Shown here piece by piece: positions 15,617 to 25,649 of a stretch of DNA of 43,593 nt (position 1 is its first letter; the number at the start of each line of letters is the position of its first letter). This DNA is from Pirellulales bacterium. GTDB lineage: Bacteria; Planctomycetota; Planctomycetia; Pirellulales; JACPPG01. The stretch is taken from contig DASXEJ010000208.1 of assembly GCA_036490175.1 (NCBI GenBank), forward strand, positions 1 to 43,593, in the 5' to 3' direction. The notes under the pieces are model-generated. The model was not told the DNA's origin. It saw only the letters and a program-made list of their open reading frames with translations, and searched no databases. Position numbers and translations under genes: made by a program.

Positions 15617-17052
15617 AGCGGGCCCCCGTTCTGCTCGCTATCCCACCAATCGCGGAATCGAGTAGGCGCCGGTGCGGGAAAATCCCGGCTCGCGGTCCAG
15701 CCATTCAAGCCGCCAGGCAGTCGCGACATCCAGCCACTCGACCACAGTCGCCCCGCCGTGCGTGTCGCTAGCCAGGTCGCCAGGCGATAGAGCCGGGGGC
15801 TGCGCATCGCGCGGGCCCAAAGTCGATAGGCCAACGATTCGATCCAGCCCAGCTCGCCCGACTCGTGGTGCAATTGCTCGCGCAACTGAATCAACATCTC
15901 GGGAATTGCGATTTTTACGGGGCATGCCGCCTGGCACGCTCCACACAAGCTCGAGGCGTGCGGTAGATGCCGGTTGGCCGCCAAACCATCGTACAGCGGC
16001 GTCAAGACGGCTCCGATCGGTCCGGAGTAGACACCACCGTAAGCGTGCCCGCCGATATTGCGATAGATCGGGCAGGCGTTCAGGCAAGCGCCGCAGCGAA
16101 TACAGAACAAGCTCTCGCGCAATGGCCCGCCAAGGATCCGCGTGCGGCCATTGTCCAACAGAACCAGGTGAAACTCCTCGGGGCCATCTAATTCCTCTGC
16201 GCGCCGTGCACCGGTAATCATCGAAGTGTAAATCGAAAGCTTTTGACCCGTCGCCGCACGGGGTAGTATCTTGAGAAACACCGGCAGATCGTCGAGCCTT
16301 GGAATTACCTTTTCGATTCCTAGCAGCGCGATATGAATGCGCGGCATCGCGGTCGAGAGGCGGATGTTCCCTTCGTTCTCTACCAGCACAATGGTGCCCG
16401 TCTCGGCGATGGCAAAATTCGCGCCTGTAATGCCCGCGTCCGCCGTGGCAAAGCCACTGCGCAAACGTTCGCGAGCAAAAGCCGCCAGTTGCGTGGCATC
16501 CTCGGGCAATTGCCGCCCCGCGACCGGACTGAGAATCTTGGATACGTCGCTCGCCCGTAAATGCATGGCCGGCGCAACCAGGTGCGACGGGCGCTGCCCG
16601 GCCACCTGAATGATGTATTCTCCGAAATCGGTCTCGATCGGCTCGATGCCAGCCGCCTCGAGCGCCGGATTCAAATGCACCTCTTCCGAGGTCATCGACT
16701 TGCTCTTCACGACCCGTTTGGCGCCTCGATCTCGCAGGATGCCGACGATGATCTCGCAGGCGTCGTCCCCATCGGCGGCAAAATGGACTTGGCCACCGCG
16801 TTTCAAAACGTTGGCCTCGAGCGTTTCCAGATGCTTGTCGAGATCGGCTAACGTGGCGTCCTTGATCGCCCGGGCCTTATCGCGCATCAAACTCGAATCG
16901 GCAAAGGCCTCGAAGGCTTCGCGATTACGCTGCCCCAGGGACGTTCCCAATAGCGAGAGCGAAGATTGCAGGCTGGCATTGGCCATCGCCAATCGGCTGG
17001 CGGCCAGAAACTCGTGATGCTCGTGTTTGGCGTAATCAGAGTCTGTTGTCAT
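15613..17052 (-). CDS. lutB: LutB-type iron-sulfur protein (LUD + 2x4Fe-4S ferredoxin)
   Basis: About 479 aa, the same length class as Bacillus LutB. An N-terminal LUD domain contains KSKSMTSEEVHLN and ADAGITGANFAIAETGTIVL. It is followed by two ferredoxin motifs, CIRCGACLNACPIYRN and SLCGACQAACPVKI, which should bind two 4Fe-4S clusters, and a basic C-terminal helix. It should pass electrons during oxidation of lactate or a related 2-hydroxyacid in the cytoplasm. I start at ATG 17052 (MTTDSDYAKHEH), which matches the family N-terminus; an in-frame ATG at 17100 adds 16 residues. Neither has a clear Shine-Dalgarno. It is coupled to lutC downstream; lutA, normally the third subunit, is missing here. 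Confidence 0.92.
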   Translation of the reverse strand: MTTDSDYAKHEHHEFLAASRLAMANASLQSSLSLLGTSLGQRNREAFEAFADSSLMRDKARAIKDATLADLDKHLETLEANVLKRGGQVHFAADGDDACEIIVGILRDRGAKRVVKSKSMTSEEVHLNPALEAAGIEPIETDFGEYIIQVAGQRPSHLVAPAMHLRASDVSKILSPVAGRQLPEDATQLAAFARERLRSGFATADAGITGANFAIAETGTIVLVENEGNIRLSTAMPRIHIALLGIEKVIPRLDDLPVFLKILPRAATGQKLSIYTSMITGARRAEELDGPEEFHLVLLDNGRTRILGGPLRESLFCIRCGACLNACPIYRNIGGHAYGGVYSGPIGAVLTPLYDGLAANRHLPHASSLCGACQAACPVKIAIPEMLIQLREQLHHESGELGWIESLAYRLWARAMRSPRLYRLATWLATRTAGRLWSSGWMSRLPGGLNGWTASRDFPAPAPTRFRDWWDSEQNGGPL

Positions 17053-17115
17053 CGCACGATTTTTTTCAGGATATTGCGCCCGTGGAGCATCCAATGGCAT
17101 CCGCGGCCGACCATG

Positions 17116-17490
17116 TCATGGCGCGAAGGGCGTCCAACCGCCTGCCAGCAAGCGTAACAGAATCGTTATGGCGGGGGCCAGGCCCACGACGGATGAGAAA
17201 ACCACGATCCCCTGGGGCGGAGCAATACGGCGTGTCCTTAAGACCACGACCATCAATCCCACCGAGACCGTGCCGACGACCAGCGCTGCGAACATGAGCA
17301 TTAGCGCCAGAATTTGAATCCGCCTGGCTGCACCGTCAAACGCCAGCAGGTATCCACGCGCCGCGATAAAGCCCAGTTCGCAGACCAGGGCCGTCATTAC
17401 CGACAACATCCAGCCCACGGTCAGCGTTTCCACAGCCGGAGGCTCTGACGCCATCGGTGGCGCAACGGGGCGTGACTTGCGTTTCGACAT
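17116..17490 (-). CDS. Small membrane protein of unknown function
   Basis: About 124 aa. After a basic N-terminus (MSKRKSRP) there are three hydrophobic helices, roughly 24-46, 57-81 and 93-118. The protein reads TVGWMLSVMTALVCELGFIA, then LALMLMFAALVVGTVSVGLM, then VVFSSVVGLAPAITILLRLL. I do not recognise a family; similar short three-TM proteins are frequent in planctomycetes. The ATG at 17490 is chosen because the longer in-frame extension (to 17583) is Arg/Cys-rich and not membrane-protein-like. It lies just upstream of lutB on the same strand (gap 63 bp from its stop to the chosen lutB ATG) and may be co-transcribed. Confidence 0.65.
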   Translation of the reverse strand: MSKRKSRPVAPPMASEPPAVETLTVGWMLSVMTALVCELGFIAARGYLLAFDGAARRIQILALMLMFAALVVGTVSVGLMVVVLRTRRIAPPQGIVVFSSVVGLAPAITILLRLLAGGWTPFAP

Positions 17491-17603
17491 GCGTATATTG
17501 TTGCGGCGATGGAATTCTTGACAACACCCGCCGCGCGTGAACGGATCGGGCCGCCTGTCGTCGTAATCGAAAAGCATTATCACCTAAATGGCTTTTGGCA
17601 AGG

Positions 17604-18953
17604 TTACGGCGCCACGACATCATCTCGGTCGAACACCGTTCCGTTCGTGTCCAACAGCATCCAGCCGAGCGACCCGACGACGTAGATGCCGGCCACGAAT
17701 GCCGGCACCCATTCCCAGCGCCCGGTTCGTTCGACCAGAATACCGACCACCACAGGAAAGGCCGCCGCGCCGATGTTGCCAGACATGTTCATGATGCTGA
17801 AAACGGTGGGGACATGGCGACCTCCCATATCAATCGTAATAGCGTAAGCCACCGGCCCGGCGATCGCGCCAAATAGTGCCGCGGCTGCGATCAAGACTGT
17901 GACAATCTTGGTGTTAGGCGCATAGCCGGCAGCCAGGAAAAAACTCGCACAAGTCAGCATTGTGACGATGGCCGTTATCTTACGGCTGCCGCGGCGGCTG
18001 CCCGTGCGTGCCAGCAGCCAATCGGAGAATGCGCCGCCGCCGACTGAGCCCACCACCACCGCCACCAGCGCAACGCTGGTCAGCGCGCCGGCTGTCTCGA
18101 TCGACGCGCCGTACACCTTTTGCAAATATTTGGGAAACCAGCTGGCAAAGAGTGCGTAGCCGGCGGCGCGAAAAAATTGCTGCCACGCGATCAACCACAT
18201 CGCTTTGCTACGCGCCAGCGCCAACCACGGGGTCGGTTCCGTCGGCAATGTCTCCCGCTGGTGCACAGGCAACGCGCCGGATTCCGATCCGCGGATCGTG
18301 GCCAGCTCGGCCATGCTCACGCTGCGATGCTCTTCAGGGTGATTGCGAAACCACAGGTAAAACCCCACGGCCCACACGATTCCCGGCAAGCCGATCATCA
18401 CGTAGACGGCGCGCCAGCCGAGGAACTGATCCTGCAACAGCCAGCCCCCCAGGGCGAGCGCGCCCGCCCCGCCGGCCGACATGAATCCTGTCAGCTGGCC
18501 GCTCGCAACGGCTCGCTCGGTGCGAGGAAACCAATGGGCGATCGACGAAGTAGCCGCGGGGAAAATGCCAGCCTGCGCGGCCCCAGCGGCCAATCGCAGC
18601 ACCAAAAGTGTCACTAGCCCAATGGCCGCCCCAGTGCACGTGGCGGCCAGCGAGCAACCGGCGACAACGAACGCCAGCGCCGCGCGACTTCCCCAACGAC
18701 TCGCTAACCAGCCGCCAGGAATCTGAAACACGGCGTAGGTGATAAAAAACGCGCCCAACACCCAGCCCATCGATTCGTCCGACAGCGCCAGCTCGCCTTG
18801 CACGAGCGTGGCGCATAACCCCAATAGCATGCGTTGGCCATAGGCCAGTGCCGCAGCCAGGCATAACCAGCCCAACACCAGATAACGGACCGGCAGCGAG
18901 AAGCTTGTATCGGGCTGTGGCGTCGTGGCGTCGGATTTCATGCCGTGCATCAT
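17604..18953 (-). CDS. MFS transporter, anion:cation symporter type
   Basis: 449-aa, 12-TM major facilitator protein. The loop between TM2 and TM3 reads GGWLASRWGSRAAL, a version of the MFS GxLaDrxGrr motif. An AAQAGIFPAATSSIAHWFPRTERAVASG segment and LQDQFLGWRAVYVMIGLPGIVWAVGFYLWF are typical of the ACS family (hexuronate, galactonate, tartrate and similar anions). A central cytoplasmic loop at about 205-240 separates the two halves. It is divergent from the sugar-acid dehydratase gene, 454 bp away, so uptake of the dehydratase substrate is a reasonable guess. Start is ATG 18953; ATGs at 18950 and 18941 are alternatives. Confidence 0.9.
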   Translation of the reverse strand: MMHGMKSDATTPQPDTSFSLPVRYLVLGWLCLAAALAYGQRMLLGLCATLVQGELALSDESMGWVLGAFFITYAVFQIPGGWLASRWGSRAALAFVVAGCSLAATCTGAAIGLVTLLVLRLAAGAAQAGIFPAATSSIAHWFPRTERAVASGQLTGFMSAGGAGALALGGWLLQDQFLGWRAVYVMIGLPGIVWAVGFYLWFRNHPEEHRSVSMAELATIRGSESGALPVHQRETLPTEPTPWLALARSKAMWLIAWQQFFRAAGYALFASWFPKYLQKVYGASIETAGALTSVALVAVVVGSVGGGAFSDWLLARTGSRRGSRKITAIVTMLTCASFFLAAGYAPNTKIVTVLIAAAALFGAIAGPVAYAITIDMGGRHVPTVFSIMNMSGNIGAAAFPVVVGILVERTGRWEWVPAFVAGIYVVGSLGWMLLDTNGTVFDRDDVVAP

Positions 18954-19407
18954 AGAACCGTCGAACCGCCACCGCGCCCTGGCACAGCCGAGGATTTTCC
19001 AATTATTGAAACTCTCGAACGGCGTACCCCACGTCTTTAACGACCATCAGCGCCGTATCCATGACAGAATATAAAATGTCGTAAATGCGCCGGAACGCCG
19101 TCTCTGCGTAACGGTGGCATTATAGGATGGCCCCCGGTAGATCGCGCGGCCTACCCCGACGCACATTCGATCACCTCGTACTCTTGGTTCTCGCTGACGG
19201 CAATGCTAGGCTCGTGCGTGCTGAAGGGATGTACCCGTGGCGCAAACGCACAACTCCCGGAACGCAGTCGTCCACGGTCCCTCGGATTCACTTTTTTCTC
19301 ACCTACGGTCAATCGAAAACAACCCGCAACGACCGTCCACAAACAATCGCAAGCGGCCCAACCACGAAAGTTGCCAACAGCCGCAATCCGGTCACCTCGG
19401 TTACATT
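18954..19407. other. 454-bp divergent intergenic region (MFS / dehydratase)
   Basis: No gene is supported. The region separates two divergent genes and should hold both promoters. I could not pick out a convincing -35/-10 pair or operator by eye. Confidence 0.4.
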
Positions 19408-20598
19408 ATGCACCCCGCCATGAAGATCACAGCTATCGAGACGCACGTCTGTCACGCCCGCATGCGGAATTGGATATTCGTCAAGGTGCTCACCGATCAG
19501 CCGGGGCTATGGGGTTGGGGCGAGGCCACGCTGGAATGGCACACACGCAGCGTCGTGGGCGCGATCGAAGACGTCGCTCAACTGCTCATCGGCGAAGATC
19601 CCACGCGGATCGAATATCTCTGGCAAATGATGTTCCGCCAACATTTTTGGCATGCCAACGGCGCCGTTCGCGGCACCGCGATTAGTGGCATCGATATCGC
19701 GCTGTGGGACATCCTAGGCAAGATTCATGGTGTTCCCTGTCACAAATTATGGGGCGGGCCCGTGCGGGACTACATTCGCACATATTGCCATCTCGGCGGC
19801 GGTCGCATGGAGGACATGTACGACGGGGATCCGGCCGATGCCGCGCGATTTGCCGACTTGGCCGCCAAAGCCGTCGACGAAGGCTTCACGGCCATGAAGA
19901 CCATGGCCGTGCCCGAGACCATGCCGCTGGAGGGCTTGAAACCGATCCGTTACGCCGAAGCCTGCGTTCGTGCCATGCGCGAGGCCGTGGGAGACGGCAT
20001 CGACCTGATGGTCGATTGCCACGCCAGGCCGTCGCCGCGAATGGGTCTGCTGTTCGCCAAGGCACTCGAACCGTACGAACTTTACTGGTTCGAAGAGCCA
20101 TGTTGGCCCGAGCGCGTCGACGACATGGCCGACATCCAGCGGGCCGTGCGCACGCCAATTGCCACCGGCGAGCGATTGATCGGCGTACACGCGTTTCGCG
20201 AATTCTTCGAGAAGCGGGCCTTCAGCGTGGCCCAGCCTGACATCACTCACACTGGCGGCCTGACCGAGTCGCGTCGCATCGCGGCGTTGGCCGAGACCTA
20301 CCGCGTGGCGCTCGCCCCCCACAATCCACAAGGCCCGGTAAGCACCGCAGCCTCGTTGGAATTCGGCTTCGCTACGCCCAGCTATATCATCTGCGAAGCA
20401 GTGCATCTCGACGTGCCCTGGCGGCAAGAGGTGGTCAGCGAGGGATTCACTGTCGAACGGGCTGGACGCATCGTCCGTCCCAATACCCGTCCAGGTTTGG
20501 GTATCGAGATCAACGAGACCGAAGTGAAAAAACACCCCTTCCAGCAAGAGCTACAGCAACGGACATTTCACGCCGATGGCAGCGTAGGCGATTGGTGA
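19408..20598 (+). CDS. Enolase-superfamily sugar-acid dehydratase (galactonate dehydratase-like)
   Basis: About 396-aa member of the mandelate racemase/galactonate dehydratase branch; such enzymes dehydrate sugar acids to 2-keto-3-deoxy acids using Mg2+. The N-terminal capping domain ([18 protein letters not shown]) is followed by the barrel with metal ligands in [12 protein letters not shown] (Asp, and His as in DgoD), [12 protein letters not shown] and [11 protein letters not shown], plus the catalytic His in [11 protein letters not shown]. These match D-galactonate dehydratase rather than mandelate racemase, but exact substrate needs assay. ATGs at 19408 (used) and 19420 are both possible starts; no clear Shine-Dalgarno. 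The divergent MFS transporter supports a sugar-acid catabolic role. Confidence 0.87.
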   Translation: MHPAMKITAIETHVCHARMRNWIFVKVLTDQPGLWGWGEATLEWHTRSVVGAIEDVAQLLIGEDPTRIEYLWQMMFRQHFWHANGAVRGTAISGIDIALWDILGKIHGVPCHKLWGGPVRDYIRTYCHLGGGRMEDMYDGDPADAARFADLAAKAVDEGFTAMKTMAVPETMPLEGLKPIRYAEACVRAMREAVGDGIDLMVDCHARPSPRMGLLFAKALEPYELYWFEEPCWPERVDDMADIQRAVRTPIATGERLIGVHAFREFFEKRAFSVAQPDITHTGGLTESRRIAALAETYRVALAPHNPQGPVSTAASLEFGFATPSYIICEAVHLDVPWRQEVVSEGFTVERAGRIVRPNTRPGLGIEINETEVKKHPFQQELQQRTFHADGSVGDW

Positions 20599-20703
20599 GG
20601 AATGAACAGACAAGAGTTCGATGGCGTTCAGTATTTAGAACGTCGTCGCGGACCGATCGAGGGAAAGTGCCTTCGGGACGCGACCGGGGTCACGCCCAGA
20701 GTC

Positions 20704-23700
20704 CTAGGGCTGTTCCAGCAGGCGACGGTCGGGCAGAGTGAGAAATCCCAGTATGTCGGCCACGTCCTGCACGGTGAGCCGCTGTTCGAGCCCTTCGGGC
20801 ATCAGCGATTTGCCGGCGGCTTGTAACTCGTCGATGTCGCGTTTGAGGATCGTGTCGTCCGCGCCCTCGCCGCGCCGCAATGTAACCGCCTCGGCCGTAT
20901 CGCTCACTAGGATGCCCGACAGCGCACGACCGTCGGCGGTGACCAACGTATAGCTCAAGTAATCAGGCGCCACCTGACGACTAGGATCGAGCACGTCCAC
21001 GAGCAAAGTCTCTTTAGGGCGTCCGCCGATACCTGACAGATCAGGCCCTACCTGGCGCCCCAAACCGAACATGTGATGGCAAGTGAAGCAGTGGGCTTTG
21101 AAGAGAGCCGCGCCGTGGACCCGATCGGCCGGCAGGTCGAGGGCGGCGCGGTACTTGGTCAGCACATCGTCGCGCGCGGCGGGTGCCGCGGCGGCGAAGA
21201 TGCGTTCGGCGCGCGCCGCCAACTCGGCATCGCGGTTCTTGCCGAAGGCTGTGCGGACGACCGGATCAATCTCGGCGGGACGCACGACCTGGCGATCGAG
21301 CGCGTCGACAAACTCCCGGCTGGCCAGCGGCGATTCCAACGCTGCGGCACTGATCGTGCGGCGACGCGAAGGAGCGTACGTCCCCCATCCATCCAATAAG
21401 CCTCGCACGGCCACCGCATCGGCCCTGCGGCAAATCGCCGTGATGGCCGCATCGCCGGTCTCGCCCGGCTCGGTCGTCAATGGTACGAGTTTGCCGACTT
21501 CCACCGCTGAGCCCAGGTCGCGCAGCACCCGCACCGCCAGCACGCGATACGAGGGTGCTGCATCGCGATCGAGCGCCAAAGTCAGAACGCGATCGAGAAC
21601 AGGATTCAGCCGGGCGGCCCGACGCAATGTCTGCTCTTCAACGCTGCTGTTTTGGCCAGCACCGGTCGCGGGCAGGGGCTGACGATCGGCAGCCGCCGCT
21701 CCGGCCAGCATCGCCAGCTGGCCAGGCGCCAACTGGGGTTTTGCGGGATCGTTGACCGACGCCAGCAACTCCTCGGTAATTGTCGGTTGGCCTGGCGCCG
21801 CAAACTGCTCGGCCAACTGCTCCAAGGCCTCGAGCTGGGCCTGCGACGGTTCGAATAGCCACGAAGACTGGCGGGCGATCAATCCCTGGGCAAACGGCAG
21901 CGCGGCATTCGCAGCCCCCGCCGAGATCGCACGGGCTAGCCAACCATCCGCGTCCGGTTGCTCGCTAAGTTGCGCGAGAGCCGGCAATTTGTCCTGTCCG
22001 GAAAGGCCTCCCAAGACGCGGGCCAAGCGGATTTGCACGCGTATGTCGGAATCGTTGGCCAACGCCAGGCAGGCCCGCCGGAGCGTAGGCGATACAGCCC
22101 AGGAAATGGGCGCGATCTGCAACGCCTGTGCGCGCACAGGCGCCGCCGGATGCCGTAACGCCGCCAGCAGCAACTTTCCGTCGAGCGCATCGAGCCCCAC
22201 TAGCGCCCATAGCGCCGTCGCTGCGACGAGCGGGTCAGCGCTCTCCGTCTGACTGGCGAGCAAAGGAACGGCAGATTTATCCGCACGCTCGACCAGCAAT
22301 CGTTGCGCTGTGTCGCGCCACCAGCCGTTACGGTCAGCCAAGTGGGCAACCAGCTGCGCCGTGGTAGCCTTGCTTAATTGCGGCTGCCGGTGCGTAAAGT
22401 CGCCTCGTCGGCGGACGCGCCAAATGCGGCCATGAGCGGAACCCTCTTGCCAGGCCACCTTGTCGCGCCAGGCGCCGGCCACGAACTGTGGATGTTCGAC
22501 CCAGCGACGATAGAAATCGGCTATGTACAAGGAACCGTCGGGCGCCGTGGCATGATTGACCGGATGAAACCAGGGATCGGCGCCAGCGAGAAACTCGCGG
22601 CCCGTGTCACCTCGACGCGATACGAACGTCGGCCCCTCGGGCACCAACTCGCGCCGATGGACCAGGCCCGAGAGCGACTCGCCCGCAAACGCGTTGCCGG
22701 CATATCGCGGTCCGAGATTGTCGCCGCGATAGATAGTCAGGCCGGCCAGAGCATTGTAATGATTTGTCGACTCGCGATTGAATGTCTGTGGACGCGGCGC
22801 GATCGGAAACACCTCGCCTGAGTCGCTTGGGTCGGCGAGATTCGTGACGGCATAGCGGGCCAGATGCGGATTGCGCGCCACGTCGATCTCGTCCAACACC
22901 GCCTGTCGGACGGGAATCGTGTTCCAGGACAGGAAGCGGTTGCCCCAATCATCGCGCGATTGGCCAAACTGGCTTTGGCCGAAGATTGGTGCGAAGCCGC
23001 TAAAGTCTGGGCGGAAGCGAAAATCCTGCGTGCGAATCGAGATGGCCTGTTCCGCTGGCTCGGTGGGTCGCCGGATGGCGCCATCGCTGCGGCCGTTGGC
23101 TCCATAGATCCAGTTATCTAGCCCCCAAGTAAGTCCATTGACGCGTAACTGTTGGTTTCCTTCACCAAAGCCGGTGAAGACAACGCGGCGCTCGTCGGCC
23201 ACACCATCGCCGTCGGTGTCGCGGAGAAACAGCAGGTCGGGCGCAGCCGTCACCAGCAGGCCGTCTCCGATACACAAAACGCCGTTGGGAAAATTCAGCT
23301 TGTCGGCAAAGATCGTGGCCGTCTCATAAAGACCGTCGCTATCGCGATCGATCAACCGGCGGATCGTGCCCGCAGTGGGCCCGACGGGGTAGTCGCGCAT
23401 TTCGGCAACAAACATCGCGCCATCGGCATCCCAACAGATAGCCACTGGGCTGATGACGTTGGGCTCGGCGGCGACCAGTTCGACGATCAATTCAGGATCG
23501 GCCAATTGGAAAGATGCCAGCTCATCCTGCGGAGTCCGGGCCGCCATCTCTGGCAATTCGTCGGCCTCGGCCGCGCAGGCCAGGCACCCGACGATGGCAA
23601 TACCGGCTGCGGCGCGGATGAATACGCGCCGCAGGCCTCGGGCAATGCCATACAGCCCAGCGATGGATCGCCCTGGGATGAATCCCGGGGAGAACGATGC

Positions 23701-23769
23701 GTGCAATGTCGATGCCTGCAATCGTGGCCGCCCAGGCAATGTCCCTCCGTTCAAGACACGTGCGCTCAT
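20704..23769 (-). CDS. PVC-type membrane-bound dehydrogenase/HEAT/cytochrome c protein
   Basis: 1021-aa secreted protein of a family expanded in Planctomycetes. After a signal-like stretch (hydrophobic IRAAAGIAIVGCLACAAEA at about residues 51-69, with a lipobox-like Cys) comes a six-bladed sugar-dehydrogenase-like propeller (about 85-470: ISPVAICWDADGAMFVAEMRDYP, DSDGLYETATIFADKLNFPN). HEAT-like alpha repeats fill about 480-870. A C-terminal haem c domain has CFTCH at 894-898, VGPDLSGIGG, and Met990 in SLMPEG as the probable axial ligand. The ATG overlaps the stop of the ceramidase-like gene (ATGA), so the two are translationally coupled. Substrate unknown; a periplasmic redox enzyme is likely. 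Another haem c protein family lies at 30996-33866. Confidence 0.9.
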   Translation of the reverse strand: MSARVLNGGTLPGRPRLQASTLHASFSPGFIPGRSIAGLYGIARGLRRVFIRAAAGIAIVGCLACAAEADELPEMAARTPQDELASFQLADPELIVELVAAEPNVISPVAICWDADGAMFVAEMRDYPVGPTAGTIRRLIDRDSDGLYETATIFADKLNFPNGVLCIGDGLLVTAAPDLLFLRDTDGDGVADERRVVFTGFGEGNQQLRVNGLTWGLDNWIYGANGRSDGAIRRPTEPAEQAISIRTQDFRFRPDFSGFAPIFGQSQFGQSRDDWGNRFLSWNTIPVRQAVLDEIDVARNPHLARYAVTNLADPSDSGEVFPIAPRPQTFNRESTNHYNALAGLTIYRGDNLGPRYAGNAFAGESLSGLVHRRELVPEGPTFVSRRGDTGREFLAGADPWFHPVNHATAPDGSLYIADFYRRWVEHPQFVAGAWRDKVAWQEGSAHGRIWRVRRRGDFTHRQPQLSKATTAQLVAHLADRNGWWRDTAQRLLVERADKSAVPLLASQTESADPLVAATALWALVGLDALDGKLLLAALRHPAAPVRAQALQIAPISWAVSPTLRRACLALANDSDIRVQIRLARVLGGLSGQDKLPALAQLSEQPDADGWLARAISAGAANAALPFAQGLIARQSSWLFEPSQAQLEALEQLAEQFAAPGQPTITEELLASVNDPAKPQLAPGQLAMLAGAAAADRQPLPATGAGQNSSVEEQTLRRAARLNPVLDRVLTLALDRDAAPSYRVLAVRVLRDLGSAVEVGKLVPLTTEPGETGDAAITAICRRADAVAVRGLLDGWGTYAPSRRRTISAAALESPLASREFVDALDRQVVRPAEIDPVVRTAFGKNRDAELAARAERIFAAAAPAARDDVLTKYRAALDLPADRVHGAALFKAHCFTCHHMFGLGRQVGPDLSGIGGRPKETLLVDVLDPSRQVAPDYLSYTLVTADGRALSGILVSDTAEAVTLRRGEGADDTILKRDIDELQAAGKSLMPEGLEQRLTVQDVADILGFLTLPDRRLLEQP

Positions 23770-25169
23770 CGCGATTTACCCGACTTAAGCTCGCCGAGCA
23801 TCGAGACCACTTGGTCGGCGATGCGCTCCCCTGTGCCCGGCTCAGCGTAGCTGTGCCAACCCATCCACGTCTGATAGCCGCCGAGTTCGTACCCCTCGCG
23901 GTCGGGCACATAGCCGATCCAGTCGTTGGCCAGTTCCGCTACCAACGTGTCTTTGATGGGTGAGCGATGTTTGATGTCGACCCCCAGCGACGTGAAGTAT
24001 TCGGCCGGGACGCCGACGATCGCTACGTCGCCGATCAACATAACTTGCAGCCAGGTCTTGCGCTCGCGGCCTTGCTCTGGCTTCATCTCCAGCCGCATCT
24101 GGCGGAACACCGCGGCAATAGCGTCGGCGTGATCTGGCGCACGTTTGCGGCAGTACGAGAGGACCTTGGCGTCTTCGGTTGCCTCGTCGAAATTGCGAAC
24201 GCGGAATGTAAACGGTCGCTTGAGTGCCGCGATGCGTTCGACCGGACGCGTCTCGGCCTTGGCCAGCGCCCCTGTCACGGCTTGCTTCATGCGCGTGATG
24301 GCGTCGGCCGTGGTGACACCGCCGATATTGTGCGTCGAGCCCGACGCTCCTTCCAGGAAGCAGACCGTGGTATCGAGTTCTTTTTCGAGTTCTTGCGCGG
24401 CGAGCCCATAAAAAGACGGCGAGCGAACATTGGGCCGCAGCGTGCCAATGGTGTGCGTCGAGTGATTAAAAATCAATCCCCGCAAGTGATCGCCAGGCCC
24501 ATAAAACGCCAGCACCGGCAATTGCGGATCGAATGGACCCGTTGGCCGCACGGCGTCTTCGCGCGAGCCAATCCAATAGATCGTATTGTCCGAAAGCAGC
24601 AGGCGACTGTTGGCCCCCACCGTGCTTTCCTCCCCCAAACGATAGGCAAACCGGCAGTTGTCTGTCCGGCGTCCGTCGGCTTGCTCGACAGCGCGCACGA
24701 TGCCATCAACGACGTTCTTGACAAAATCCGGCTCGGGACCGTATCCGTGAACCCGCACCGTGCTGGGTGCCGAATGGGTGTGGGTCGCGTTCACCAATAG
24801 GTGATCGGCCGGGATGGCACAACGACGATCGATTTCCGTCGCCGCGGCCTGCACCATGGCGTCGGTGACAAAGAGTACGTCGCACGCCACGATAGCAAAC
24901 TTGCCAGACGTGGGATGTTCGAGCACGACAGCGACGGCGCGCAAAGAGCCTTCTTGCCCTTGCACCTTACCACCACCGATACCGCCGGCAATGGTCATCT
25001 CGTCGGTCGCCGTAAAATCAGCGGCGCCGGCGCCGACCTTGAGCGACGATTCGGCCGCCCCGCCCATTGTGGGTGAAGTCACCATGATTGCCAGTACGAT
25101 GCCGAGCAGGCCGCGCCGTGCCGCGACAGTGCGCAGAAAATTGCCGCCTATCATTCTGTTGTCATCCAT
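23766..25169 (-). CDS. Secreted neutral/alkaline ceramidase-like hydrolase
   Basis: About 467 aa with an N-terminal signal peptide (hydrophobic GLLGIVLAIMVTSPTMGGAA at about 20-40). The mature protein begins LKVGAGAADFTATDEMTIAGG, and the metal-site segment is LLVNATHTHSAPSTV; both are typical of the neutral ceramidase (PF04734) fold. Planctomycetes carry many such proteins, and most are not proven ceramidases, so the substrate is open. FNHSTHTIGTLRPNVRSPSFYGLAAQEL and GASGSTHNIGG continue the active-site region. Start is ATG 25169 (TTG one codon before). The gene is coupled to the downstream PVC cytochrome through a 4-bp overlap, suggesting a two-component secreted system. Confidence 0.85.
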   Translation of the reverse strand: MDDNRMIGGNFLRTVAARRGLLGIVLAIMVTSPTMGGAAESSLKVGAGAADFTATDEMTIAGGIGGGKVQGQEGSLRAVAVVLEHPTSGKFAIVACDVLFVTDAMVQAAATEIDRRCAIPADHLLVNATHTHSAPSTVRVHGYGPEPDFVKNVVDGIVRAVEQADGRRTDNCRFAYRLGEESTVGANSRLLLSDNTIYWIGSREDAVRPTGPFDPQLPVLAFYGPGDHLRGLIFNHSTHTIGTLRPNVRSPSFYGLAAQELEKELDTTVCFLEGASGSTHNIGGVTTADAITRMKQAVTGALAKAETRPVERIAALKRPFTFRVRNFDEATEDAKVLSYCRKRAPDHADAIAAVFRQMRLEMKPEQGRERKTWLQVMLIGDVAIVGVPAEYFTSLGVDIKHRSPIKDTLVAELANDWIGYVPDREGYELGGYQTWMGWHSYAEPGTGERIADQVVSMLGELKSGKSR

Positions 25170-25649
25170 CAAGGGGTCTCTTAGAGGCGAGATCCGGGGG
25201 GGCCGGGTAGCAGCAGGACTGCAGGCTTACAGAGTAGCCCAACCGCGGCGCTCTGCAACCAGGGGCCGCTCCCCGAGCTTCAGGGCATCAAAGCGTGCCA
25301 AGGGCCTGCCCCGCGGCCGACCACGCGAAAGGTGTCGCAAACATTCTGCAAAGATAATTTGGCCGTCGGCCGCAGATCGCATGAAGGATCTGGGGTTATG
25401 GTCGCGACAGGCAAAGCCGCGGCGCTGGGAACCTTCCGTGCCTGTGTGATAGCACGGGCCCTCATCCTGCCATATCCAATACTCGGTTACCCTGTGCCGC
25501 CTCATTTGCGCAATGTGGCGCCTGTGTTAAAGCAATGGCTCTGGCCGCCATGGCCACATTGACCCCCGGAAACGATTTCGCCTAGACTCCCGCGGCTTGG
25601 CGGTTCGCCGGCTTTGTCCCCTCGCTCGATTCCGGGTGCGCGTACCTAG
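25170..25649. other. 480-bp divergent intergenic region
   Basis: Lies between the minus-strand ceramidase-like gene and the plus-strand LRR gene. The open frames here are Arg/Pro/Gly-rich and show no family resemblance. No promoter, terminator or RNA could be assigned with confidence. Confidence 0.4.

Noticed and set aside
19747..20547. 266-codon minus-strand frame
   Set aside because: Antisense of the sugar-acid dehydratase, whose catalytic residues are intact.
24400..24800. Minus-strand start alternatives for a separate gene within the ceramidase-like gene
   Set aside because: The ceramidase frame is continuous with family motifs; no evidence for an internal gene.
25227..25505. 92-codon minus-strand frame in the 25.2-25.6 kb gap
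   Set aside because: Arg/Gly-rich, no ribosome binding site or known family; likely chance in a GC-rich intergenic region.
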